A stretch of 33,763 bases of DNA from an uncultured Bacilli bacterium (GCA_947628785.1 CANRBE010000006.1:1-33763); one strand, 5' to 3'; numbered from the stretch's first letter, positions 9,332 through 18,726 are shown. A program made the numbers and translations. The notes: generated by a model not told the origin, from the letters alone.

Positions 9332-10025
9332 CATTTACTTTCAAGAAGTAATGGTATTTTATAAGATGTTATTTTATCACTTTCTCCTGTTGCCTCTATT
9401 TCTAAATATAAACTATCTTTAGAATAATTTTTGCATATTTTTTGATAGTTATCCACCGTAAATGAAACATCTTTTAAAAATTCTTTTAAAGTTATTTTAT
9501 TATTTTTATTATAATTACAAGTATCAATAATTTTATTAGAATTATTATTTTTTTCATATAAAGTACATTTTATCCGACTATACTCATCCTTATCATCACC
9601 ACCACAATAACTAACATTACTTATATAAATAGATGATTTAGAATTATTATATGAAATACTACCTGTTATATCAAAATTAGAACAGTTTGCTTTTAAGATT
9701 TTGAATTCAAAACTGTTATTTTTTTTAAATAAATAAATACCAATAATTATTATTAAAGTGATTATGATTAAAGTTAAAGATATAATATAAATTTTTTTTC
9801 TTTTGATATTTTTTTACTATATTCTCCTTCAAAAATATCATCTAAACTAATATTAAAATCTTTACTCATTTGTTTGATTAAAGTTATATCAGGCATATTT
9901 TTTAAATTTTCCCATTTACTGACAGCTTGATAAGTTACATTATATTTATCAGCCAAATCTTTTTGAGTAAGGTTATTCTTTTTTCTAATTTCTTTAATAA
10001 ATTGGCCTATTTTTTCTTGATTCAT
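9316..10025 (-). pseudogene. XRE-family HTH regulator fused to a TM and extracytoplasmic domain, interrupted by a frameshift in an A8 tract (intact part 9774-10025)
   Basis: HTH MNQEKIGQFIKEIRKKNNLTQKDLADKYNVTYQAVSKWE..; adding one A to the A8 tract restores ...KEKKIYIISLTLIIITLIIIIGIYLFKKNNSFEFKILKANCSNFDITGSISYNNSKSSIYISNVSYCGGDDKDEYSRIKCTLYEK...ESKCDKLN*. Confidence 0.75.
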
Positions 10026-10105
10026 AATTTTTACTCCTTAGGATTATCCATAAACTTTCAACATTTATTATATCATGAAAAAAGTAAACCAGATATATGA
10101 TTTAC

Positions 10106-10951
10106 TTATCCAAGCAATTTTTTATCAAATTTATTTTTCTTTCCTTTTTCTAACTCTTTCAAACTTTTATCAGGAGTAGGTAAATCTTCTGGCATAGTTC
10201 CACCTAATCTTTTTATTGTATTTCTTACTTCTTTTCCTACTTCATAGTGGGTATTATTAGCTTCACTTTCACTTTTTATATTTTCTCTTTTTAATTTTTG
10301 TTCTGTTTGAGAAATTCTAAATAGATTGGCTATAAGTTCATCACTACCCATATTATCTAAAATATCTTCTCTATATCTTAGTCCTTTTCTCTTCGCAATA
10401 TCATCTGCTGTTTCCCCATTATATAAACCTTTATATCCACAATTATGAAATTTATCAAAATTTTTAACACCAGCATTTTTTGCCGCTTTATTTAACGAAT
10501 AATTACCTTTTCTTGTTAAGTTTCTTTGATAAAATCTTTTTTCATCTTCGGATAATTCACTATATTCTTTTTCATTAAGCTCTTGCTTTCTGGTTTGGAT
10601 GGCAAAATAAGTTTGTGCCAAAGAAATAACTGATTTTCTACTATCTCCATTTTGAGCAATTAAATAACATGCATACCTAGAAAGTTTATAATCTTTTTGT
10701 TTTCTTTTAGCATTAGAACCTATTTCTACCATTTTGCCCACGTCGACAAAATGGTCTGAAACAATTCCGCCACTATTATAACATGAATTTTTGGCCTTAT
10801 TTATAACATTTTCAAATTTTCTCCATTCAACATAGCTTAAAACTACCTGAAGTTCTCTGGCATACCAATATTCTTGACCAAATTCATCAATATGTTTAAT
10901 GTTTTCAAATGTTTCAGTAGTTTCTTCAATTTTTAAAAGTCGTTCTTTCAT
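10106..10951 (-). CDS. dinD: DNA damage-inducible protein D-like
   Basis: BRO-N-like start (EFGQEYWYARELQVVLSYVEWRKFENVINKAKNSC), DYKLSRYACYLIAQNGDSRKSVISLAQTYFAIQTRKQEL..., RKGNYSLNKAAKNAGVKNFDKFHNCGYKGLYNGE: full-length DinD pattern. Confidence 0.9.
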   Translation of the reverse strand: MKERLLKIEETTETFENIKHIDEFGQEYWYARELQVVLSYVEWRKFENVINKAKNSCYNSGGIVSDHFVDVGKMVEIGSNAKRKQKDYKLSRYACYLIAQNGDSRKSVISLAQTYFAIQTRKQELNEKEYSELSEDEKRFYQRNLTRKGNYSLNKAAKNAGVKNFDKFHNCGYKGLYNGETADDIAKRKGLRYREDILDNMGSDELIANLFRISQTEQKLKRENIKSESEANNTHYEVGKEVRNTIKRLGGTMPEDLPTPDKSLKELEKGKKNKFDKKLLG

Positions 10952-10984
10952 CTACATCCCCCCTATTTTTTAAGAACTAACTAA

Positions 10985-11013
10985 AGCTTACCACTAAAAC
11001 GTATGTTTGTAAA
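10985..11013 (-). promoter_or_regulatory. Candidate SOS-regulated promoter of dinD (LexA/DinR box 10996-11009)
   Basis: Minus strand TTTACA-17 nt-TAAGCT with CAAACATACGTTTT, matching 12/14 of Bacillus-type CGAACRNRYGTTYC, between -35 and -10. Confidence 0.65.
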
Positions 11014-11072
11014 TACTTTTTTGATATTTTTTATTTTTTTTATAAATTATATAACTAGAAAATAATGTTTTT

Positions 11073-12926
11073 TTATTCTAATTCAAAAGCTCCAGTATAT
11101 AACTCATAATATTTTCCTTTTAATTTCATTAAATCATCATGATTACCTCTTTCAATAATTTTACCATTTTCTAGTACTATAATAGCCTGAGCATTACGAA
11201 TTGTCGATAATCTATGGGCAATTACTAATACTGTTCTTCCCTTCATTAACTTATCCATACCATCTTGAATATCTTTTTCAGTTTTAGTATCAATACTTGA
11301 AGTTGCCTCATCTAAAATCATTACTGGTGGATTACTTACGGCACATCTAGCTATTGATAAAAGTTGTCTTTCTCCTTGTGATAAATTATCTCCATTATCA
11401 GTAATTATAGTATTATATCCATTTGGTAACTTTTCAATAAATTTATCAGCATTAGCTAATTTAGCAGCTTCAATACATTCTTCATCACTAGCATTTATTC
11501 TCCCATATTTTAAATTTTCCATAATTGTTCCCGTAAATAAATTAACATCTTGTAAAACCATCCCTAGTGATTTTCTTAAATCATTTTTATTAATATCTTT
11601 AATATTAATACCATCATACAAAATAATTCCTTCTTCAATATCATAAAACCGATTAATCAAATTCGCAATCGTGGTTTTTCCCGCTCCCGTAGCTCCAACA
11701 AAAGCAATTTTTTCTCCTTGTTTAGCATAAAAACTAATATCATCTAATACTTTTTTACCTTTCACATATGAAAAATCAACTAAGTTAAACCTAATATCAC
11801 CTTTAAGCTCAACTAAAATACCACTATTAGGATTTTTCCAAGCCCAAATACCAGTATAACTTGATGTTTCTATTAATTTACCTTCTTTACTATATAAAGC
11901 ATTTACTAAAGTAATTTTTCCATCATTGTTTTCACTTTCTTCATCAATTAACTTAAAAATCCTATTAGCTCCAGCTAAAGCTAAAGCAATTGAATTATAT
12001 TGTTGAGATAACTGGTTAATATGCATTGTAAAACCTCTAGTCAAAAGTAAAAAAGATGCGATAGCTCCAACTGATAAAGTTGATGTTTTAATAGCTATAA
12101 ATCCTCCCATAATGGCAATCACTACATAAACTAAATACCCAATATTACCCATAATTGGCATAATAATATTGGCGTATATATTAGCGTTTTTAGTATTTTC
12201 ATATAATTCTTCATTTAATTTATCAAAATTTTTCTTAGCTTCTTCTTCATGAGTAAACACTTGAACTACCTTTTGACCATCAATCATTTCCTCTATATAA
12301 GCATTTACTTTAGCGACACTATTTTGTCTTTTAATAAAATAAGTTGATGATTTCTTACCAATATATCTAGCTACTACTAACATAATACTAACACTAAAAA
12401 TAATCATTATAGTTAAATATATATTTAGTGTAAGCATACAAATAAACGAAGCCAAAATTAATACCATATTAGCTACACAATTTGGAATACTTATTGAAAT
12501 CATTTCTCTTAAAGCATCGGTATCATTGATATAATAACTCATAATATCCCCATGATTATTATCATCAAAATAAGAAATTGGCAAAGTTTCCATATGCTTA
12601 AACATATCATCACGAATTTGTTTTAATACTCCTTGACTTACATTTACAGTAAGTCTTGAATATAACCAAGTTGTAAAAACACCAATTAGATAAACCAAAC
12701 CCATAAAACCAATTGCTTTAAATAAAGGAGTATAGATAACTTCTTCTTTGCCGATTAAAGGAGTAATATATTTATCAATTAAAACTTGTAGGAATAACTG
12801 TCCATATACATGACAAATAGAACTGATAATAATGGAAAAAAGAATAACAATTAATAACCATTTAAATTTAACGGTAATATATTTAAGCAAACGTAAAAGA
12901 GGATGTTTTTTATTCATTAATACCAC
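11073..12926 (-). CDS. ABC exporter half-transporter (TMD-NBD) with canonical Walker B/H-loop
   Basis: GATGAGKTT, LSQGERQLLSIARC, VMILDEATSSID, VIAHRLST. Start may be at MNKKHP. Confidence 0.92.
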   Translation of the reverse strand: MVLMNKKHPLLRLLKYITVKFKWLLIVILFSIIISSICHVYGQLFLQVLIDKYITPLIGKEEVIYTPLFKAIGFMGLVYLIGVFTTWLYSRLTVNVSQGVLKQIRDDMFKHMETLPISYFDDNNHGDIMSYYINDTDALREMISISIPNCVANMVLILASFICMLTLNIYLTIMIIFSVSIMLVVARYIGKKSSTYFIKRQNSVAKVNAYIEEMIDGQKVVQVFTHEEEAKKNFDKLNEELYENTKNANIYANIIMPIMGNIGYLVYVVIAIMGGFIAIKTSTLSVGAIASFLLLTRGFTMHINQLSQQYNSIALALAGANRIFKLIDEESENNDGKITLVNALYSKEGKLIETSSYTGIWAWKNPNSGILVELKGDIRFNLVDFSYVKGKKVLDDISFYAKQGEKIAFVGATGAGKTTIANLINRFYDIEEGIILYDGINIKDINKNDLRKSLGMVLQDVNLFTGTIMENLKYGRINASDEECIEAAKLANADKFIEKLPNGYNTIITDNGDNLSQGERQLLSIARCAVSNPPVMILDEATSSIDTKTEKDIQDGMDKLMKGRTVLVIAHRLSTIRNAQAIIVLENGKIIERGNHDDLMKLKGKYYELYTGAFELE

Positions 12927-14637
12927 TTCCTTTAATTTGTGAATAGTAAACTTCTTGATAAATTTTATTATGTTTTAGTAAATTTTTAGGAGTATCAAAA
13001 TCAACTACTTTACCACTATCTAAAACAATAACCTTATCACAGTCTTCAACACTAGAAATCCTTTGAGCGATAATTATTTTAGTTACTTCAGGAATATATT
13101 TTCTAAATGATTTTTGAATCATTGCTTCAGTTTTAGTATCTACTGCACTAGTTGAATCATCCAAAATAATAATTTTAGGACTTTTTAATAATGCTCTAGC
13201 GATACATAGTCTTTGTTTTTGACCACCAGATAAATTGGTTCCTCCTTGGTCAATATAAGTATCATATTGATTTTTAAATTTGGTTATAAATTCATTACAA
13301 CAAGTAATATTACATACTTGTTTTATCTCTTCTAAAGTAGCATCCTTTTTTCCCCACTTTAAATTTTCTTTAATTGTTCCACTAAATAAGACATTTTTTT
13401 GAAGAACGATTGCTACTGAATCACGAAGAGTTTTTAAATCATAATCACGTACATCAAAACCAGCTATTTTAATACTGCCAGAATTAACATCATAAAGTCT
13501 TGGAATTAAATTAACTAACGTACTTTTACTAGAACCAATTCCTCCAATAATTCCAATCATTTCACCAGATTTAATTTTTAAATTAATATTTTTTAAAACA
13601 TCTTTTCCTTGTTCATAAGAAAATGATACATTTTGAAATTCTATATCTCCATTTTTTATTTCTTTAACTTGTTTATCATTATTTTTAATACTTGGTTTTT
13701 CCTCTAATACTTCGATAACTCTTTTAATAGATGGTATAGAAATAATAAAGTTAACATATACCATTGAAAGCATCATAAAACTATTTAATATTTGAGCAGC
13801 ATAAGTTATAACACCTGTAAACTCACCAGTTGTAAGAGTATTTAATACAACATACTTAGAACCTATAAAACAAATTAAAACAATTGCTGTATAAATACAA
13901 AATCTCATAATTGGATTATTTAAAGCAACAAGTTTTTCAGCTTTGATAAAATTATGATATATTTTATCTGAAATCTTATTAAATTTTTTTATTTCTGTCT
14001 TTTCTTGAACATAAGACTTAACTACTCTAATTCCCCTTACATTTTCTTGTACTCGATTATTTAAAACATCATAAGTTTTAAAAACTTTTTCAAATAAAGG
14101 ATGAGCGTGATTAGCAATAAAAAAAAGTAAAAAGCCTAAAATAGGAGCAACTATTAAAAATATAAAAGAAAGTTTAGGACTAATTGTATAAACCATAAAC
14201 AAGGAAAATATAAACATAAGTGGTGAACGTATCGCAATACGTATAAGCATTTGATAAGTTATTTGAATATTACTTACATCTGTTGTAAGTCTTGTTACTA
14301 AACTAGAAGATGAAAATTTTTCTATGTTTGAAAAAGAATAATCTTGAATTTTATAATACATATCATGTCTTAAGTTTTTAGAAAATCCACTAGAAGCAAT
14401 AGCCGCATAACGGCTTGACAAATAACCAAAAATCAAAGACAAAAAAGAAATCAAAATTAAGATTCCACCAATAGTTATAATCATATTTAAATCTTGTCTA
14501 TTAATTCCATAGTCAATAATTTTAGTCATAAGAATAGGAATTAAGACATCGAGAATAACTTCTAAAGAAATAAAAATAATTGTTAAAATACTTACTAATT
14601 TATATTCACGGACAGATTTTAATATCTTTTTTATCAT
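12910..14637 (-). CDS. ABC exporter half-transporter (TMD-NBD) with degenerate nucleotide site; heterodimer partner of 11073-12926
   Basis: GGIGSSKST Walker A, LSGGQKQRL, IIILDDSTSAVD (catalytic E to D), IIIAQRISS (H-loop H to Q); overlaps the downstream gene. Confidence 0.92.
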   Translation of the reverse strand: MIKKILKSVREYKLVSILTIIFISLEVILDVLIPILMTKIIDYGINRQDLNMIITIGGILILISFLSLIFGYLSSRYAAIASSGFSKNLRHDMYYKIQDYSFSNIEKFSSSSLVTRLTTDVSNIQITYQMLIRIAIRSPLMFIFSLFMVYTISPKLSFIFLIVAPILGFLLFFIANHAHPLFEKVFKTYDVLNNRVQENVRGIRVVKSYVQEKTEIKKFNKISDKIYHNFIKAEKLVALNNPIMRFCIYTAIVLICFIGSKYVVLNTLTTGEFTGVITYAAQILNSFMMLSMVYVNFIISIPSIKRVIEVLEEKPSIKNNDKQVKEIKNGDIEFQNVSFSYEQGKDVLKNINLKIKSGEMIGIIGGIGSSKSTLVNLIPRLYDVNSGSIKIAGFDVRDYDLKTLRDSVAIVLQKNVLFSGTIKENLKWGKKDATLEEIKQVCNITCCNEFITKFKNQYDTYIDQGGTNLSGGQKQRLCIARALLKSPKIIILDDSTSAVDTKTEAMIQKSFRKYIPEVTKIIIAQRISSVEDCDKVIVLDSGKVVDFDTPKNLLKHNKIYQEVYYSQIKGSGINE

Positions 14638-14786
14638 AATAAAACTCCTTTTAAAAATTATTTACTTATCATATTATATCATGAAAAAGAAACTTCATAT
14701 AATAATTATTAAAAAATTAATTTTTTTAAATTTAACTAATTCTTTACTTAAATTTTATAAATCATCAATATGTTTAATATCTGATA

Positions 14787-15347
14787 TTATAGTAGATATG
14801 TTTTATCCATATAAGTATATTTTTTATTTCCATTTGATTCTTTTATTTTAAATTCAAATTGATTAGAAATTTGAATTTTTTTAATATTGTTATTTATTTC
14901 TTTTGAATAATTGTTTTTATCTTTTTTATCATTAAAGTTTAAATATATAAAACCAATTATAGTTAAAATTACTACAATTATTATCGTTACAATAAACATA
15001 TTTTTAGGAAATGTTTGTTTAAAAAAATTGATACTTATTATAAAAAACATCCCAATTATTATAAGTTGTGAGTAGCTTTTAGTTGAAAAAGCAAAGTATA
15101 AAGAATAAATTAAAAAGCCAGAAAAATAAACAAATAAACTGATACGAAATATGTATTTAAATATATCTGATATTTTTTTTGAATTTAAAAGTATAAATAA
15201 ATTTTTAAAAAATAAAGCTATTGAACATATTAAAAAAGGACTAATAATTATTTTTCCAAAAATTTGATTTTTAAAAAAAGACCATATCAATATTAAAAAC
15301 ACTATAAAAGATACAATCATTTGTCTAATTATATATATATTCTTCAT
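14787..15347 (-). CDS. Hypothetical multi-TM membrane protein
   Basis: ORF of 186 aa, five or so hydrophobic segments, short polar C-terminal tail. Confidence 0.6.
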   Translation of the reverse strand: MKNIYIIRQMIVSFIVFLILIWSFFKNQIFGKIIISPFLICSIALFFKNLFILLNSKKISDIFKYIFRISLFVYFSGFLIYSLYFAFSTKSYSQLIIIGMFFIISINFFKQTFPKNMFIVTIIIVVILTIIGFIYLNFNDKKDKNNYSKEINNNIKKIQISNQFEFKIKESNGNKKYTYMDKTYLL

Positions 15348-15526
15348 CTTTCCTCCATTTTAATTATATCAAAAATTTATGATTTTTTATATATTATCAC
15401 AATAAGTAAAAATGATTACAATTATAATTTTTTTTATCATTTTAAAAATAATAATATTTACTAAAAAAATTTAATTTATCAATTTTTTGTGATAAAATAG
15501 TATACATAGCAAGGGAGGTTTAAATA

Positions 15527-16444
15527 ATGCTGAAGTTATATGAATTAAATCTTAATAATATTGAATATTGGAAGAAAACAACAGATAAGTATTCAGCTAA
15601 AACTGTTTTTGTTAAAGATAAAATAGATTCTTTTACTTTATTTTTGGATAAACTTGGTACTCCTAAATCAATGCCCAAAAGTAATGGAAGTTATTTTATT
15701 GATTTAGTTAGTGGAAGGGTTATAAATATTTTAGAAGAAAAAGATTTTATTATAATCGAACCTAGTGGGATTAAAGTTGAAAAGATAAATCTAAAAAAAG
15801 GAGTTAAAACACTTGATAAAGCAGCTAAAGTTTTAAATCAAAGTCGTAATCAATATATATCCATTTCAGAAGATATTGAATATAATACTTATTTTTGTAA
15901 CAAAATTAAATTAGATAAATCAATTGATGAAATACCTTTAGAATTAGTTAATCAAGAAATTATAAATACTAGAAAAGGTTATGAAGAAACTAAAAATTAT
16001 GTAGAAAAATTTTATGAGTCAGAATTTTCTCCATATGATTTTATGTGTTTATTCACAGCAATTAATCTTTCACAAAAAAATCTTGTTTTTAATGAAGAAT
16101 ATCTAATAAAATTTATAAGAAATTGTAAAAATAATAATCAATTTAATAAACTTTTAAATGATATTCATCTTAAAAACAATGGTATTTTTGATTATTCAGA
16201 TAATTTAAATGAAGCAATACAAAAATTAAAAATAGCTGATATTTTATATACAATTTCTCCTAAAAATGATGCCTCAATATATATTTTTGAGAAAACTAAA
16301 ATGGCAAAATTAATTAAAGATAGACTTGATTATTTTGATGAAATGGTTAGTTTTATAGCAAACTATGAAAAATATATCAAAGATATAATCTGTCAAACTG
16401 ACCAACAAATTAATCAAAAGAAATATATTAAAACTTCACTATAA
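15527..16444 (+). CDS. Hypothetical protein, no recognisable domain
   Basis: 305-aa ORF with AGGGAGG ribosome-binding site and upstream GATAAAAT -10-like element. Confidence 0.7.
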   Translation: MLKLYELNLNNIEYWKKTTDKYSAKTVFVKDKIDSFTLFLDKLGTPKSMPKSNGSYFIDLVSGRVINILEEKDFIIIEPSGIKVEKINLKKGVKTLDKAAKVLNQSRNQYISISEDIEYNTYFCNKIKLDKSIDEIPLELVNQEIINTRKGYEETKNYVEKFYESEFSPYDFMCLFTAINLSQKNLVFNEEYLIKFIRNCKNNNQFNKLLNDIHLKNNGIFDYSDNLNEAIQKLKIADILYTISPKNDASIYIFEKTKMAKLIKDRLDYFDEMVSFIANYEKYIKDIICQTDQQINQKKYIKTSL

Positions 16445-16476
16445 AAATGAACAAAATATTTTATATTTTATAATCT

Positions 16477-16510
16477 AAAAAGGGCTACTTAATATCATAG
16501 CCCCTTTTTT
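16477..16510 (+). terminator. Rho-independent terminator
   Basis: AAAAAGGGCTA...TAGCCCCTTTTTT. Confidence 0.75.
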
Positions 16511-16632
16511 ATGACTTGCTTTATTGCCATATTTATAAATATACTCATATTAATGCTTAAATATTTTAAAATATTAGTAGTTTTTTTTATCTCTTGCATC
16601 TACTTGTATGTTGATAGCACTTTTTAATGTTT
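16495..16632 (-). pseudogene. RelB/DinJ-like antitoxin remnant
   Basis: Minus-strand frames give KSAINIQVDARDKK | KTTNILKYLSINMSIFINMAIKQVIKKGL*, the RelB/DinJ ribbon-helix-helix pattern (..INIRVD...K..A..IL..LG++MS.AI+MFLKQ+I...G), split by a frameshift at an A8 tract and lacking an ATG. Confidence 0.55.
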
Positions 16633-16750
16633 CCTTTTATAACACCTCTTTTTTTCATATTAATATACCATCTGTTAAATCATTTGTAAACATATAAGCA
16701 ACACTACAAATTAACAACATTACTATTTTTAGTATATGATAATATTTAAA

Positions 16751-16773
16751 AAGTTGAGCCAAATAACTCAACT
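16751..16773. terminator. Stem-loop, possible relic terminator
   Basis: AGTTGAG-CCAAATA-ACTCAACT. Confidence 0.35.
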
Positions 16774-16920
16774 ACTTTAACAACTTGGAACGTATAGAGA
16801 AGAAATTGAATAACTTTTCTTATATTTAATAATAGGTGTAATAATTACTAACTGATATAATCATATCATAGTCATTGGCATTTTGACACAAAAAAATGTC
16901 CAATTTGACTTTCAAATTTG

Positions 16921-16956
16921 GAAAAAGAAAAAATATGTTATTTATTTAAATAACAT
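16921..16956 (-). terminator. Terminator of the small ORF 16946-17113
   Basis: ATGTTATTTA..TAAATAACAT stem followed on the minus strand by ATTTTTTCTTTTTC. Confidence 0.6.
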
Positions 16957-17113
16957 GTTTTGATGTACTCATAAAACGATTAAGTGTATCATAAGTATCT
17001 TTAACTTTTTTACCAGTGATAGTAGGTTTAGTACAAGCAAACTTACATATCATTTCAACCTTTCTTTTTAGTTCATCACTTATTTCTAATTCTTTAGTTT
17101 CTATTGTTAACAT
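16946..17113 (-). CDS. Small protein of unknown function (about 55 aa)
   Basis: MLTIETKELEISDELKRKVEMICKFACTKPTITGKKVKDTYDTLNRFMSTSKHVI; the internal Met at 17113 is a more plausible start than 17155; own terminator. Confidence 0.4.
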   Translation of the reverse strand: MLTIETKELEISDELKRKVEMICKFACTKPTITGKKVKDTYDTLNRFMSTSKHVI

Positions 17114-17210
17114 ATATATCACTCTCACTTTCTTAAATATCAAAAAAACTAACATTTCTGTTAGTATTTATTACTCTCGAAATCTTAAAAGTTCGAGTTT
17201 CCTATCACAT

Positions 17211-17287
17211 TGGAGGGCCTAGTCGGATTTGAACCAACGCATCAGTGAGTTGCAGTCACTTGCCTTAGCCACTTGGCTATAGACCCG
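17211..17287 (-). tRNA. tRNA-Cys (anticodon GCA), CCA encoded
   Basis: GGGTCTA...TAGGCCC acceptor stem, AGTGA-CTGCAAC-TCACT anticodon arm, GGTTCAAATCC T-arm, U73 and CCA. Confidence 0.95.
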
Positions 17288-17445
17288 TTTTTAAACATTT
17301 TAATTAAATAATGTCATTTACGAATATAATTTTACACCAAACACAAAACTTTGTCAATCAAATGACTACAGTTTTATATTAAATTTTATGATTAAGAAAA
17401 TAATTTATGATTAATTAAATATCAACTTAATTTTTTTTAAATATA

Positions 17446-17484
17446 TTGACAACTGTATATATAGTGTATATAATTAATATATAC
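17446..17484 (+). promoter_or_regulatory. Strong sigma-A-type promoter overlapped by an AT-rich inverted repeat (probable GntR/YtrA operator)
   Basis: TTGACA (17446-17451)-17 nt-TATAAT (17469-17474); arms GTATATAT (17455-17462) and ATATATAC (17477-17484). Confidence 0.75.
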
Positions 17485-17498
17485 AAAGGAAGATGAAT

Positions 17499-17876
17499 AT
17501 GGAAATAATTATAAGTAATTCTAGTGATGTTCCAATATACGAACAAATTAAAGAACAAATAAAAGTAAAAATAATTTCTAACGAATTAAAAGAAAACGAG
17601 CTATTACCTTCCATAAGAACATTAGCTAAAGATTTAAGATGTAGTGTAATTACTACTAAAAATGCTTATGAAGAATTAGTTAAAGAAGGATATGTTAAAA
17701 ACGTTCCTTCAAAAGGATTTTATGTAGCTAAAATAAATGTAGATTTAGCTTTAGAAGAACAATTAAATAAAATAGAAAACTTTCTAGATAAGGCAGTTCA
17801 TATTGCTATAATAAATAACGTTTCAAAAAAAATCTTAAAAAATATGATAGATATATTATACGAGGAGGAAAAATAA
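17499..17876 (+). CDS. GntR family transcriptional regulator, YtrA subfamily
   Basis: MEIIISNSSDVPIYEQIKEQIKVKIISNELKENELLPSIRTLAKDLRCSVITTKNAYEELVKEGYV...; ATG at 17499 is better spaced from AAGGAAG than 17493. Confidence 0.92.
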   Translation: MEIIISNSSDVPIYEQIKEQIKVKIISNELKENELLPSIRTLAKDLRCSVITTKNAYEELVKEGYVKNVPSKGFYVAKINVDLALEEQLNKIENFLDKAVHIAIINNVSKKILKNMIDILYEEEK

Positions 17877-17877
17877 T

Positions 17878-18726
17878 ATGGACAATATTTTAGAAATTAA
17901 AAATTTATGTAAAAAATACGATAATTTTGAATTAAAAAATATATCATTCAAGTTACCTAAAGGAATGATTATGGGACTTATTGGTGAAAATGGAGCTGGT
18001 AAAACAACGACAATAAAAGCAATACTAAATATCATTACCTCTTATAGTGGTGATATCAAAATATTTGGTTTAAGCAATAAAAATGAAACCATAAAAGAAG
18101 ATATTGGAATAGTATTAGATGATATGTTCTTTCCTGAAATCATTACGCCAAAAGATATAAATAACTCTATGAAAAATATATATAAGAATTGGGATTCCAA
18201 AATTTTTAACGACTACTTAAAAAAATTCTCATTACCTAATAAACAAATTAAAACTTTTTCTAAAGGAATGAGAAAAAAATTAGAAATAGCTACTTCCCTA
18301 TCTCACCATCCTAAACTTTTAATACTAGATGAACCAACATCAGGACTAGACCCAATCGCTCGTGATGAAGTTACAAATATTCTTCAAAAATTCATAGAAA
18401 ATGAAAACTGTTCTATTCTCTTATCTAGTCATAACACCACTGATTTAGAACATATAGCCGATTATATAACTTTTATCAACAATGGAGAAGTTATTTTATC
18501 AAAAACAACAAATGAATTATTAGATAAATATGGAATTGTAAAATGTACTGAAAAAGAATTTAAAGACATAAATACAAAAGATTATATCAAATATAAAAAA
18601 ACAAAATATGGTTATGAAATATTAGTAGAAAACAAAAAAGATTTTAAAGAAAAATATAATATCAAAATAATAGATAAAGTAACCTTGGATGAACTTATGA
18701 TTTTAATGATTAAGGGGGTAAAATAA
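17878..18726 (+). CDS. ABC transporter ATP-binding protein
   Basis: GENGAGKTTT, FSKGMRKKLEIATSL, LLILDEPTSGLDP, LLSSH. Confidence 0.95.
   Translation: MDNILEIKNLCKKYDNFELKNISFKLPKGMIMGLIGENGAGKTTTIKAILNIITSYSGDIKIFGLSNKNETIKEDIGIVLDDMFFPEIITPKDINNSMKNIYKNWDSKIFNDYLKKFSLPNKQIKTFSKGMRKKLEIATSLSHHPKLLILDEPTSGLDPIARDEVTNILQKFIENENCSILLSSHNTTDLEHIADYITFINNGEVILSKTTNELLDKYGIVKCTEKEFKDINTKDYIKYKKTKYGYEILVENKKDFKEKYNIKIIDKVTLDELMILMIKGVK

Noticed and set aside
17175-17199. CTCGAA...TTCGAG hairpin between tRNA-Cys and the small ORF
   Set aside because: Short stem with no T-run; may be a processing or weak terminator structure but not supported enough to annotate.
17016-17222. Plus-strand 68-aa ORF
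   Set aside because: Antisense to the small ORF and running into tRNA-Cys; shadow ORF.
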